Assembly: GCA_022749755.1 (NCBI GenBank)
Contig: CM040441.1
Coordinates: 6,246,890-6,310,889 of the forward strand
Source: Azadirachta indica
Lineage: Eukaryota > Streptophyta > Magnoliopsida > Sapindales > Meliaceae
Direction of reading: 5' to 3'
DNA: 64,000 bases
The notes beneath the pieces are model-generated. The model did not search any database. It worked only from the letters and a program-made list of their open reading frames with translations, and had not been told where the DNA came from. Numbering within the stretch: position 1 is the first letter of the stretch; every line of letters starts with the position of its first letter. Made by a program: the position numbers and the translations under genes. Shown one piece after another: positions 36,663 to 48,160 of the stretch.

Positions 36663-39120
36663 ATGGATAGAGTGTTTGTTGAAGAAGATGGTATGGATGT
36701 TAATCCAATGTCATGCTGTTTTTGTTAGTATTTAATTAATACTATTGTTTGGACCATTACTACTAATTAAATTTTTTGCGTATTAGCTTGATATTTGAGT
36801 TGTTTAACCAAGAGATATTGTGTTTAATTACCTCCACATGTTCTTATTTTGTATTCTTTTGCGGATCTTTCTTTATATCTCGTTTGCTATCAATCTAGTT
36901 CATGAAGAGATCTATATTTGTCTTGTTTGATTTAATCTTGCAGTATTTGATGGAGCCTTTTTTGTACTTAATACTATTATTTAGACCCTTACCTACAGTT
37001 TTGTTTTCATTTTGCCATCTGTTTAACCTTCTCTTTGTATTGTTTGGTTTTAACCTTTTGTTTTTTCCTACCTTGTTTTCTATTGATCTTGCCTTTTAAC
37101 GTGTAACACTATTATTTAGCGTGCGTCTCCGCTAGTTAAATATTAAATATGCATTCCAAATTTTCAGCTTAATAATATTTTCTTATATATATGGTTGTTA
37201 TGTTAAATAATTGTTACTAAACAGCAGTTACAAGATCTTTTTCACATGCGCCACCAACACATTACATAATCAAAATACAGTCGTTTTCATTGCTTGCAAA
37301 TGAGAAAAACAAATTCGATGATAATGAAGATGGACGCTACGAATTTGGCGATTTTGAAGCTGGACGCTACAAATGGTATTATATATATGTTTCCTTGATC
37401 TTTTAATTTGTATCTACAATTATTAACTAAATCGGATTTGCTGAGTTGAATTATTGCAGGAATCTTGTTCTCTACCCAAATGGAAAGAATGTAAAAGACC
37501 ACATCTCTGTCTACTTAGGAATTGCAAACATAAATTCACTCAGTTTCGGTTGGGAAGCGTATGCAATTTTTCGTCTATTTTTGCTTAATCAGAACAAGGA
37601 TAGGTTCTGGATAGTTCAAGGTTAGTTAAGCATAATTGAAGTATAATATTTACATCTGATCATTTTCTCGTGCGAGAAAATTAAAAGAAGGATAAACATA
37701 CTGTTGGGATAAACTAATATAAACCAATTTGCGAAAGCACAATAATTACCTTATCCCCTCTTGCGTGAACCCCTAATAGGAAACAAACAAATAGAGCAAC
37801 AATCTTTGGCACAAAAACAATTCTTGGACAGCAACCACATCATCAACAAAACAACCATAATACAATCAATTTTAACGTGGAAAACCTCCCCAATGTGAGG
37901 AGTAAAAACCACGGGACCGTAGTCCACCCAAAAACTCCACTATAATCAAATAATGGGAATACACAATTTCTCTCTAGTTAGAACTAGAGGTACACATCCA
38001 TAATATTCTCAAGATCACACAATCTTGGCAAACAATCAAGTTTCACAAAGAAATTAGAGAGAGTTCAAGAAAAACATCACCATAATGGTGGCCTAACTTT
38101 CAACCACGAAATTTGGAGAAAGGGAGCCCCAAATCTGATCTCCACCGTTCAGAATTTACTCCTTTGAGTTAGGAAGCTGTTGGTAAAATTTCAGCTTAAT
38201 CGGATCACAAATTGACCTCCGATTAGCCACTTGATCAAAAACTGTCCCGAATTTACTATTCTGCCTCTCTCTCGTAAACAGTAACCGCCTCTCTCTAGGC
38301 GATAAACAGTACTTTCTCTTTCTCTCTCTAGATGGTGAACAGTGCCAACTCTCTCTTTCTATCTATATGATGAACCGTACCCTCTCTCTCTTCTGAAGAC
38401 ACATATATATATTGCAGCAAATTAAACACTAAATCTTACTTGAGAAAAGACTAAAATGTCCTTGAGTTAATTGGGCTTAGTTACTATTGAAGAGAAAATT
38501 TGGGCCATCTCCAAATAGGAGGAAACCTAACCCAATACATACATACATAATATGTATATATAATTTTCTAATGATTTTGATTTTGGTAAGTTGTTAATTT
38601 GTGATGAGGTTCGTAGATGGCATGGGAAATGAAAAACGGTTTCATGGATTGAAACATGAATGGGGTTTTGATGAATTTATATCACTTGGAGATTTCAACG
38701 ATGCTTCAAATGGATACCTTGTAGATGATACATGTGTTTTTGGAGCAGAAGTCTTTGTTAGAGAAAGAAATATAGCCAAAGGAGAGTGCCTATCAATGAT
38801 AAAAAAACAGCACTAGTTTCAAGCATATTTGGAAGATTCAAAACTTTTCAAAATTGACCAATTACAAGGAATCAGCGTTATTTACTGCTGGAAATCACAA
38901 ATGGTAACCTTACTTGCTCCCTTTAATTAATTTGTATCCTATCTTTGATTGCAAATTAACTCGGCCAACTAATTAATTATTAATAATCATATATAAAAAA
39001 ATTTGGCAGTTTGTTAGAATTTGAAATATTTTGATCAATATATATATCATAAGAGCTTTTAAAATTAAGTTGAAGCACGACCATTGAATACAGATACACC
39101 TTAAAATAATTTCGTAAGCC

Positions 39121-39153
<33 letters not shown>

Positions 39154-39656
39154 CTCTTAAAAGAGTAGACGAAAAAATTTATTCTATTACATATAATTTT
39201 TTTTTCATGTTGGTTATTTCAGGAAAATAGGCCTTTACCCTAGACGTGATGCTAATGCAAGCGGTTTTCTTTCTCTGTTCCTGTTATTGGCAGATCCAAA
39301 TGTCAAAATATTTGCAGGTTTCACATTGAAAATCTTCGATCAAGTGCCGGAAACAAGACATAAAACTTTCGGTAAGTATTCTTTTCTTATACGTCACATG
39401 AATTAAAATACAAATTATTTTATTTTATTTCCCTAATAATTTTTTATATAACAGTAATATTAATTACTGCTCAATTTCTTTTGGTTTTGCAGTTGATAAT
39501 AAAGGAAGGTGGTTCCATTCCCCAAGCTATGGCTGGGGTTCGTCGAGACTTGTTGAACTCAGTCAGTTGAAAGATCCTAGAAATGGGTTACTGGTGCAGG
39601 ACGTGTGCATTGTGGAAGTAGAAGTGACTCTGTTTAGATTTTTGAAATCACTGTAG
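36663..39656 (+). pseudogene. two-MATH-domain (TRAF-like) protein gene with a one-base frameshift
   Basis: Six GT-AG exons: 36663-36690, 37225-37375, 37460-37620, 38617-38903, 39223-39371 and 39493-39656. The first exon is only 28 bases; its frame (MDRVFVEED, then A from the split codon) joins exactly to HAPPTHYIIKIQSFSLL. Exons 2-4 form MATH domain 1 (YEFGDFEAGRYKW, NLVLYPNGK, VFGAEVFV). The end of exon 4 through exon 6 forms MATH domain 2 (HIWKIQNFSKL, GNHKW, VDNKGRWFHSPSYGWG, CIVEVEVTLF). Such proteins are cytosolic TRAF-fold adaptors; relatives include the MATH parts of UBP12/13 and RTM3. Summed exon length is 940, one base over 313 codons, because an A run (38801-38807) has one A too many. 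As written the product stops at 38814 after 179 residues with one MATH domain. A homopolymer miscall is as likely as a true mutation. Confidence 0.88.
37702..38537 (-). mobile_element. solo LTR (836 bp) in intron 3 of the MATH gene
   Basis: Starts TGTTGGGATAAAC and ends CTAACCCAATA (inverted ends, last C to T change). It is flanked by the 5-bp direct repeat CATAC at 37697-37701 and 38538-38542. No coding sequence or second LTR is present, so it is a recombination product of a full element. A TATA-rich stretch followed by (GA)n-like sequence on the minus strand (38430-38290) suggests a minus orientation. The splice sites of the intron are untouched. Confidence 0.8.
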
Positions 39657-40106
39657 AAATGATAATTAATAATTAAAGCATGAAAATGGGGATATCAAGA
39701 AAGAAATATACATATAATTAATGAAATAAATGATACATGTATGTATTATTTATTTTTTTGATTGCAATGTAATTGATTAATTTGCTTGATTAGTTTGTAA
39801 GATTAGCTGTCTGTCTTCTGTTCGTTGGAAATTATTTAAAGGTTCATTGAATATTTCCTCGCTTAATAATTAACAATAAAATGAAGACTCAATTTCCGAA
39901 GTTCGGTGAGCAATATCAAACACCCCATGACAATCCTAATAAATTAAATATTTACAAAATTTATACAAGTAAGAAGAAATACTATTAACTTCTTTCAAAT
40001 AAAAAAAGAAAAAATTAAACATAAATGAAAGTCCTGCCCTAATTAATAACCTTTCAAAGAAAGAAAATCTTGAGATCTTTTATATTTAAGGGAGAAGAAA
40101 TATTAA
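39657..40106. other. 3' flank of the MATH gene
   Basis: AT-rich, likely 3' untranslated and terminator sequence with AATAAA-like signals near 39724 and 39876. No gene seen. Confidence 0.5.
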
Positions 40107-41042
40107 TGTTAATGCTAAATTTTATCCTGTCGTCATATACGTACTACGTTGGATAAATATCAATCAACATTCAAAATTTGTTAATTGCATAGAAAACGCA
40201 TCCGCGATATCAAATTACTTCGCAAAGGAAGTATCCCACACTGCCTTATCTACCAAGCTGATTTACCTATCTACCGAGGCGGTTGACATTTCTACTAAAG
40301 TAGCATGCTCTACTATTGAGGTGGGTGACTCTCTTTATAAGTTAGTTCTTGCGCCAAGGTAGCTTACTCTCTTACCAAGTGATACACTTTCGTCCCAGTA
40401 GCAAATACATGGAAAATAGGAGCATGTCAGTGGACACTAGTGGTGCTACCAGCGAACCTTCTTCAACAATCAAATTAGAATAATGTGTATTGAAGAACTA
40501 ATCACATATGATTAACAATAGAAACAATAACAATTACGTGTGTATGATTGTCAGGACAAAAAGAGAGAGAGAGCGCAAGTTAGTAAAAGAACTGAACCCC
40601 TTGGTTGGGGAAAACTTGGAGTTTATATAGATGTGGGGAAAGATAAGTTGTCACCCAAATGATCTCTATCACGTAACCACTGTGCATGTCATGATGAAAT
40701 TTAGTTGCCACTTGGTCTCTCATTCGCATATGTTTGCCGTGTTTGCCTTACTCTTATTGGCTTATGGTGCCAATAATTTATTGATACATTGAATTATCAA
40801 CATATAATCAAGTAGTTTGCATGGTAACTTGATCATTAGACAATAATCATTCTTTTCTTTAAATTTAGGGCCTACACCCAAAGCTCCTTAAGCTTGTAAT
40901 CATTAGTCCTTTAGGTCAAATTTGGTGATGTGGGGCTTCGGGTTATGGACTTTGGAGTCTTAGACTAAATATTCTAGGTCCATAATCATTGTGTGCTGAG
41001 GTAACTTGTCACCTCAACTAGTGTGTCTATCAAGAGTCAACA
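40107..41042 (-). repeat. left LTR (3' LTR in element orientation)
   Basis: Begins TGTTAATGC and ends GTCAACA on the plus strand, giving TGTT/AACA ends. It is followed by the ATGGGAGCCCCCAG block, the presumed polypurine tract on the other strand. Confidence 0.75.
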
Positions 41043-41819
41043 CATGAACAATGGGAGCCCCCAGTTTTTAGCCCTAGAAGATTTGACAAGTATGGAAACT
41101 AGACTTTTTGTTTGCTAAGGCACTTAGATCTTAGGATTTCTTTTGGTTTTGATAACTTCCTGTCAGGAGCACTTAATGTTTGATAATTATTTGAATGGAT
41201 AGGGATGCGTAAGCTTTAGGAGGTTCTTTTATTCTTTGTTGTTGTTATATTCGGATAGTATTGATTGTCGTATCTGCTCGATCATCATGTAAAATATCAC
41301 TAATTACGGTTTGTGTGTTTCATATCTCTTCCCAAGTGTTTATTTCCATTTTGGTGTGGGATACAAAAAGTTTCTAATTTCGGCGTTTACTTTCTTAATT
41401 GCCGCTTTCATCATAGCATGATAGAAGGAAAGCTTAAATATTGGCAGTTCCTTTCCAAATATTGTTATAAGAAACATGTTAGTTATGAATTCTAGATGGG
41501 TATTAGCTACCTTAATCACAAGCTATTATCTAGACCACTATAGCTTCGGATTGATCTTATTATAGTATAAATAGAGAAGGAAAGGACTTCATTAACAAAA
41601 GATTGCTAGAGTAAAAGTGAAGAGGAAGTAGAGGAAGAGGAAGAGGAAAAGGAAAAAGAAGGTGGTGAAGAGACGTATTAACTCAACCATTCTAATAAGA
41701 CTTTAATCGGGTCCAAGCTTACATTATGATGTTGATACATTGACACACACTTACTAAAAACTTTAACGGTGAAATTGTTTAAAGTATGATACACCTACAA
41801 TATCTAAATAACTAGCAAA

Positions 41820-42420
41820 CAAATTGTGCCTATAAAGCTTTCAAGGCATTAAATGGCCTTATGGCGAGGAATCTTGCTTCTGATATGTCTATGACATTAA
41901 ATACCTTATGGCGAGTAACCGCGCCTTTCATGTGCCATGATATTAAAGGACTTTTCACGAACAACCGTGCCTTTATGCACCCACAGTATCAAAAGAGTTC
42001 ATGGAGAACAAATTTGTGCATGTGATGCGCCTATGACATCAAAAGACTTGTTGGCGAATGAATCCTACAATTGATGTGTACCCAGTATTAGTGGACATTA
42101 ACGGTGAGCAATTGTACCATTGATGTGCCCACAGCATCTAAGGACCCTATGGCGTGCAAATTTGGCAACACTAAAGTATATTTGTAGCATCTAATTGGCG
42201 AACTTTAACTAGAAAATGATCCATATTGAGATACATCAATGGTATCAAATTTGTATACTTCAATGGCGAAATAATCTATGCCAAAACACACCTATAATAT
42301 CAGATTAATATTAAGGAGAACTTGATCAAGCTAAGATATACCTACGATACCAGATTGGCATTAAGGTGAACTTGATTTAGTCAAGACACTCTTATGGTAT
42401 TAGATTAGCATTCTTTATAG
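41820..42420. repeat. diverged minisatellite inside the LTR element
   Basis: At least eight imperfect repeats of roughly 45-65 bp follow the theme TGTGCC, then a CAGCATCAAAGGAC-like piece, then CTATGGCGAGCAA. They become less regular towards 42420. No frame stays open through them. Confidence 0.6.
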
Positions 42421-43008
42421 GAAATCCATACCTCTTGAAATCGTACTCCTCGCCAACAATTCAAAAGAGCATCTACATAAGAGATATATACTCTCTGAAA
42501 TTGTGCTCTTCACCAATAATTCAAGAATGGCTTCAACATAAGATATTCTTGGTTAGGATTGGTGACATTGCCACCAATGTACAATTGATAGTTTTACAAA
42601 GATATTACTAGTAATAATTCCACATAGGTATGATAATATAATGATGGCGAGAATTCTACAAAGGCATGATCAGCAAATATTCTACTTCTAATGTTGAGAC
42701 TAACTATTGTAAGGTCCTCCCTTTAGAACTCTGCTTTTATGGTACTTGCTCAATTTACACACATTTGGATTTGTTAGCCTATTATTTGCCTTACTTAAAT
42801 AGTTTTGCGTATTCACTTTTGAGTGTTGATCCCTCCTACACTTGATCATTTGATGATCCATCAACATAAAGGATCTATCATGTTTTGCCCTTCACATCCT
42901 ACTCTAGTTGTCATCAATTTTGCATACGTTGATTGGATACTCCTTTGTGCCATCATTCTATGCTCCTGCAGCAACCTTTTGTTACATTTTCTTATTAATG
43001 GCACCAAA

Positions 43009-43928
43009 TGTTGATGCTAAAATTTATCCTGTTGCTATATACATGCCACATCAAATAAATCTCAGTCAACATTCAAATTTTGTTGACTATATGGGAAGCA
43101 CGTCCGCAATATCAAATTGTTTTGTAAAAGAGATGTTCCTTACTGCCTTATTCATTAAGCTTATTTACCTATCTATTAAAGTGGTTGACTTTTCTACCAA
43201 CATAGCATGCATTACTCAAGGTAGGTAACTTTTCTTCTAAATCAACTTTTACATTGAGGAAGCTTACTCTCTTACCAAGTGATACACTTTCGTCGCAGTA
43301 GCAAATATCTATAAAACAGAAGCATATCAGCAAACGCTAGTGGCGCTATTGGCAAACCTCCTCTAATGATTAAGTTAGAACAATGTGTATTGGAGAAATA
43401 ATCTAACAGATTAACAATAACAACAATAATAATTGTATATGCAAGATTGTAAAGACAATAAAAGAGAGAACGTAAACCAGTAAGAGAACCACACCCTTAC
43501 TTGCGAAAAATTTGGGGTTTATACAGATATGAAAAAAGATGAGTTATCACTTAAAAGATCTCTATCAAGTAATTGCCGTACATGTCACGATGAAATTCAG
43601 CAGCCATCTAACCTCTCATTCACATGTGCTTATCTCACTCTTATTGGCTTATGGTGACAGCCGTTTATTAATATATAAGATTATCAACATGTAATCAAGT
43701 AGTTTGTATGATAACTTGATCATTAGTTAGTAATCATTTGTTGCTTTAAATTTAGGGCCCACATTTAAAGCTCCTCAAGCTTATAACCATTAGTCCTCTA
43801 GGTCAAATCTAGTGATGTGGAACTTTGGATCATGGACTTTGAAGTCCAAGACTGACTATTCTGAATCCATAATCTTTATGCCCCGTGGTAACTTGTCACC
43901 TCGATTAGCTTATTTGTCAATAGTCCGC
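43009..43928 (-). repeat. right LTR (5' LTR in element orientation)
   Basis: Begins TGTTGATGC, immediately after the primer-site-like GGCACCAAA. Its far end is degenerate (GTCCGCT where the left LTR has GTCAACA), so the boundary is approximate. A target-site duplication could not be confirmed. Confidence 0.7.
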
Positions 43929-44052
43929 TTTCTCTCTGCCATGTGGCTCTAATATGGTTGGTAATTAGATATGAATGATCCTCCTTACAATAATTAATAT
44001 TGTTTTTAACAAAAAATTGAAAAAGAAAGATCCCTAATAAAAGCTCAGCTAC

Positions 44053-44100
44053 TAGTAGTAGTAGTAGTAGTAGTAGTAGTAATAATAATAATAATAATAA
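44053..44100. repeat. microsatellite (AGT)n then (AAT)n
   Basis: Trinucleotide repeat upstream of the second MATH remnant. The switch from AGT to AAT units suggests point mutation followed by expansion. Confidence 0.95.
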
Positions 44101-44671
44101 ATCTTTATTTAATTAATTAGTGCATTGATTTTTTGTTTTTTTTTTGCCTCACATTTTTGTAATATATGCATTGTTTTTTGAAACTATTTTCTAATTTACT
44201 TAAACTTTTACGGCAATTGCACGGTCAATTTCACAAGTGCCATTAGCACATTATATTTTTAAAATACAATTGTTTTCATTTGTAGAATAATGAAGAGGAG
44301 AAATATGAGTTTGGGGATTTTGAAGTTCGAAAATAGAAGTGGTATATTCACATAATATCAAATAATTAACTTAATCATGTCCACTAAGTTTTCCCTTGTT
44401 GAATTCATGATGATTTGATGTTGTAGGAAACTTCTTTCCTACCTAAAAGGAAATAAGAGCAATAACGTGAAATGTCCACATCTCTCTCTCTACATGTCAA
44501 ATACAGATTGCTTCTATTCCAATTAGGAAATCCACGCAATTTTTTGCTTACTTTTACTAGATTAGAACAATGACCAGTTCTTGATTCCTCAAGGTTAGTA
44601 CTATTTTTTTCCCCTTTGTATACATAACTATGAAGAAACATTAATTTTTCTAATGATTTTCATTTCTTACA

Positions 44672-44869
44672 TAAAGAAATATTTCATTTCATTTGTAGGT
44701 TTATACAATGCGTACAAGGGCACTTATATAGGCATGAGTACAATAATTAAATATGTCAATTAAGGAAGAAAAATAAAAAGAAATGAAGAGTTTTACATTT
44801 TAGTGCTGTCATCGATGAAGTCTGTGGAATTTAGTGGTCGATTTTGTATTTCAGTGAAATTCTTTAACA
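44672..44869 (-). repeat. 3' LTR of the copia element
   Basis: Plus strand runs from TAAAGAAATATTTC (TG changed to TA) to CTTTAACA. It aligns along its length with 47554-47755. Confidence 0.8.
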
Positions 44870-47553
44870 CTCTCCCTTTAGTTGGTACATATCTCGTACA
44901 CCCAGCTTGTTGAGAAACTTTGTGAATATTGGATTTGAGACTAATTTTGTGAGAATATTAGCAAGTTGATCCTTTGACAAAATTTTAGACAATTACATAA
45001 CTCGTTCTTCTAATTTTTATTGATAAAGACCCAATCCATTTCAATGTGCTTTGTATAATTATACTAAACTAGATTATAAGCAATATCAAATGTAGCTTTA
45101 TTGTCACAGTATAATTAAATTGGTTGTGGATGAGGATATCTTACATCTTGTAAGAGAAATTTAAGCTATAATGCTTCATAAAGTCCAAGGGCCTCTGTAT
45201 TTTGCTTCTACACTTGAACAAGCAACTACATGTTGCTTTTTTACTTCTCCATGTGACAAGGTTACCTCCCACAAAGGTGAAATATCTTAAGGTAAAACAT
45301 CTATCATCAATCTCTCTAACTAGTCAACATCAATATATGTATCTATACTTTGAAAGATTATACTTTTGGAGAATAAAATTCCCTTCCCAAGTGTAGACTT
45401 TATATACCTTAAAATAAACATTATTACATTCATATATTGTTCTCCAGGATTCTGTATAAATTGGCTAATAATAATTTGTAGGCAAGATCTAGTCTTGTGT
45501 AAGCCAAGTACATCAACCTTCTAATTAGTCTTTAGTAACTTTCCTTATTAACTAGGATTTAATTAGGTTTAATATATAACTTCAGCCTTTCTTCTACTAG
45601 AGTGTCACTGAGTTGACAAGCTGACATACTAGTCTCATGTAAAAGATCTAAGGCACACTTCATTTAAGATAAAAATATTCCTTCCTTACTTCGCAACACC
45701 TCGATTCCTAGAAAGTACTTCAAATGACCTAAATCCTTCATCTCAAATTCTCTTGACAAGTATTTCTAAAGAGATTCTCTTTCTTTAGCATAATTTCATG
45801 TAACCACCATATCATCTACATAAATAATGAAGGCAATGATCTTGCAGCGTTGCTTCTTTAGGAGTAAAGTGTGATATGAATTGCTCTGATGATATCTAAA
45901 ATCTATTATATATTTTTTGAATCTTCCAAACCATGCTGTTAGCAATTGCTTTAACCTATATAGAGATTTTTTCAGCTTGCATACTTTTTTATTATGCTTT
46001 TCTGGTACTATGCATCTCAGTAAAACATCTATATAGGCTTCTTCAAATAATTCTCCATATAGAAATGCATTCTTTACATCAAACTATTGAAATGGCCAAT
46101 CAATATTTTACATCAAACTATTGAAATGGCCAATCAAGATTTGCCGCCAACAATAATAGGACGCGTATAGTGTTGATTTTAGCCACAGGTGCAAGCATAT
46201 TTATGTAGTGAATCCTTTAGGTCTGAGTGTATTCTTTTGCTACAAGTCTTACTTTGAATCATTCAATGGTGCCATATACTTTGTACTTTATAGTGTAAAT
46301 CCATTGACATCTAACTAGTTTCTTTCCTTATGGAAGATCAACAAGTTCCTATGTTCCATTCTTTTGAAGAGATTTTATCTCTTCATTCATGGCAGCTTTC
46401 CATCTTAAGTTAGTCAAAGCTTCCTATATACTATTAGGAGTAGATATAATAGATATAGATAATGAAAAATGATGGTTAAGTATATAATGGCTCATAAGAT
46501 ATTTGACTTTACTAGAAAGGTCATGCCTATATGTCTTTTTAGGGATACCTTTATTTTTACATGAAAGAAGTACCTTTTTTATTAGATCAGAGGTTATAGG
46601 AGCATTTTTTGTAATCGATTGGTTGCGTATTCAGTGTCTTGTGCTTAGGACTCATACTTAAAGGCGAGTGAAGATGAAGTCATTTCAAATTTTGGAAGTG
46701 CATGGCAACTTTGATTTTATTTTCTACTTCATTAGCTTTTCTGGCTTCTCATTGCGGTTTGAGAGTCATTACCAATTGAATCCCACTTTCTTCATTTTGA
46801 TAATTTACAGCCTCAATATGACCTTTGGTTTCTATGAATTGACCTTCTACTGCAAGCAAATAATATGTGACGGTTTGAATTTCTGTCTGTCCATACTCGC
46901 CCTGAAATTTAAACTCTAAATGATAAAATATCATGAAAAACGACATCCATAGTGATGAACACTCATTTTGTTGGAGGATGATAGCATCTATACCTATTCT
47001 AATGAAAGGGCGATCCTAGAAAAATACAAAATTTAGGCCAAAATATTAAGACACAAGATAAAGTATTGGTCATTTGGGAAACAAACAACAAATTATAATC
47101 TAACTAATACTAAATTTCAATTTATAGTAATAACAAGGGACAAAGATCTTTCCCCAATAATTGAAGTTAAGGTACTGTTGGCTATAGAAACCATTTTTTT
47201 TTTTTCTAAGAGTGGCTTTAGATGTGAGATTTGTGTAGAATTAAAATTCATATGATTTGTTGCACTTGAAACAATTATCCATATACTACTAAAAAGATAT
47301 GGAAGTTTTGAAAGGCTTGCCCATACTTTTTGCTATCGCAATCATTACAAAGGTGTTTTTAACAATATCTTTGTCTGTTTTCGTTTCAACAACGATGGCA
47401 ATAAACCCTTGCTTGGAGTTCTTTTTAAGATTATGATCCCACTAGTCTGGATCCAACAATCTTAAAGTATCGGTCTTTGGTATGTCCTTTTTTATGGCAA
47501 TGACTACAGTTAGTAGATGACTTATCAGCCATTTTTTGATCTTCTCGATACCA

Positions 47554-47755
47554 TGAAGAAATATTTTATTTCATTTCTTGGTTTAGACAATGCATACAAA
47601 GGCACCTATATAGGCATGAGTGCAATAATTAAATCTGTTGATTAAGTAAGAAAAATAAAAAATGGTGACTTTGCATTTCAGTGCCGTCATTCTTGAAGTG
47701 GTGAAGTCAATGGAATTTGGTGCCTAACTTTGCATTTCAGTGAAATTCTTCAACA
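47554..47755 (-). repeat. 5' LTR of the copia element
   Basis: Plus strand runs from TGAAGAAATATTTT to CTTCAACA and carries the shared block GGCACCTATATAGGCATGAG (TATA-like) at about 47600. Confidence 0.8.
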
Positions 47756-47860
47756 CTTGATTCTTCAAGGTCACTACTATTTTTTTCCTTTAGTATCCAT
47801 AAAATTTTTAGAACTTATATGAAGAAACATTAATTTTTCTAATAATTTTTTCAACCCTAG
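47756..47860 (+). repeat. second copy of the exon 3/intron 3 boundary of the MATH remnant
   Basis: CTTGATTCTTCAAGGTCACT at 47756 and GAAGAAACATTAATTTTTCT near 47821 repeat the sequence at 44580-44656 on the other side of the copia element. About 90-100 bp of host sequence is therefore present on both sides, far longer than a copia target-site duplication. Confidence 0.7.
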
Positions 47861-48160
47861 ATGCCATGGGGAAGGAAAGAAGGTTTCACAAATTGAAGTA
47901 TGAATGAGCTTTGATTATTTTATGCCCACTTCAAAGATTTGGATGATGCTTCCAGTAGATACCAGGTGAAAGATGCATGAATTTTTGGAGCAGAAGTCTT
48001 TGTTAAAGAAAGAAACATTGCCAAAGGCGAATGCCCATTGATGATAAAAAATACATCTACAACCAGCTAGACCTAAGCGTGTTTGGAAGATTGAAAACTT
48101 TTCAAAGATGAAAGCAGTACGTTACCATTTAGAAAAATTCACTTTTAGAGATCGTGAATG

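Larger units (their letters stand above)
40107..43928 (-). mobile_element. non-coding LTR retrotransposon (LARD-like)
   Basis: Two diverged direct repeats of 0.92-0.94 kb (40107-41042 and 43009-about 43928) share long blocks, for example GCTTACTCTCTTACCAAGTG at 40367 and 43261. They enclose 1.97 kb with no retroelement protein in any frame. Next to the right LTR the minus strand reads TTTGGTGCCATTA, similar to the TTTGGCGCCGTTG primer-binding site of plant Athila/Tat-type gypsy elements. Next to the left LTR the minus strand reads AACTGGGGGC, a possible polypurine tract. Both point to minus orientation. The LTRs differ at many sites, so insertion is old. It would need proteins from another element to move. 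It sits between the two MATH loci. Confidence 0.8.
44672..47755 (-). mobile_element. Ty1/copia retrotransposon, both LTRs, degenerate coding region
   Basis: LTRs of 198 bp (44672-44869) and 202 bp (47554-47755) are about 85-90% alike by eye, with TGTTGAAG and TTTCTTCA ends in minus orientation. Just inside the right LTR the minus strand reads TGGTATCGAGAAGATC, an initiator tRNA-Met type primer site, followed by ATGGCTGATAAG. Just inside the left LTR it reads AAAGGGAGAG, the polypurine tract. The coding remnants are in family order: a zinc knuckle NCSHCHKKGH with the last Cys lost (about 47510), an ITMDVVFH integrase C-terminal region (about 46950), the reverse transcriptase YVDD box (45822-45811) and a TRLDLAYN-like region near 45500. 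Many stops are present. At 3.1 kb it has lost most of gag and integrase. No target-site duplication is visible. Confidence 0.85.
44215..48160 (+). pseudogene. second MATH-domain gene copy, decayed and split by a copia element
   Basis: Exon equivalents of the gene at 36663 can be lined up. Exon 2 (44215-44341) has HYIFKIQ and NEEEKYEFGDFE in shifted frames. Exon 3 (44427-44593) has a NKSNNVK stretch and the NAIF/LLLL region with stops. Exon 4 (47861-48160) has GKERRFHKLKYE, then FGAEVFVKERNIAKGEC and further pieces. The exon 2 acceptor ACAG has become ACGG, and several stops and indels occur. The intron between exons 3 and 4 was hit by the copia element at 44672-47755. A weak exon 5 start (HPKGHGEGT) may follow at 48255. 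It is a tandem paralogue of the first copy. Confidence 0.8.

Noticed and set aside
44405..44641. 78-codon minus-strand frame
   Set aside because: It is antisense to the decayed MATH exon 3 and its intron.
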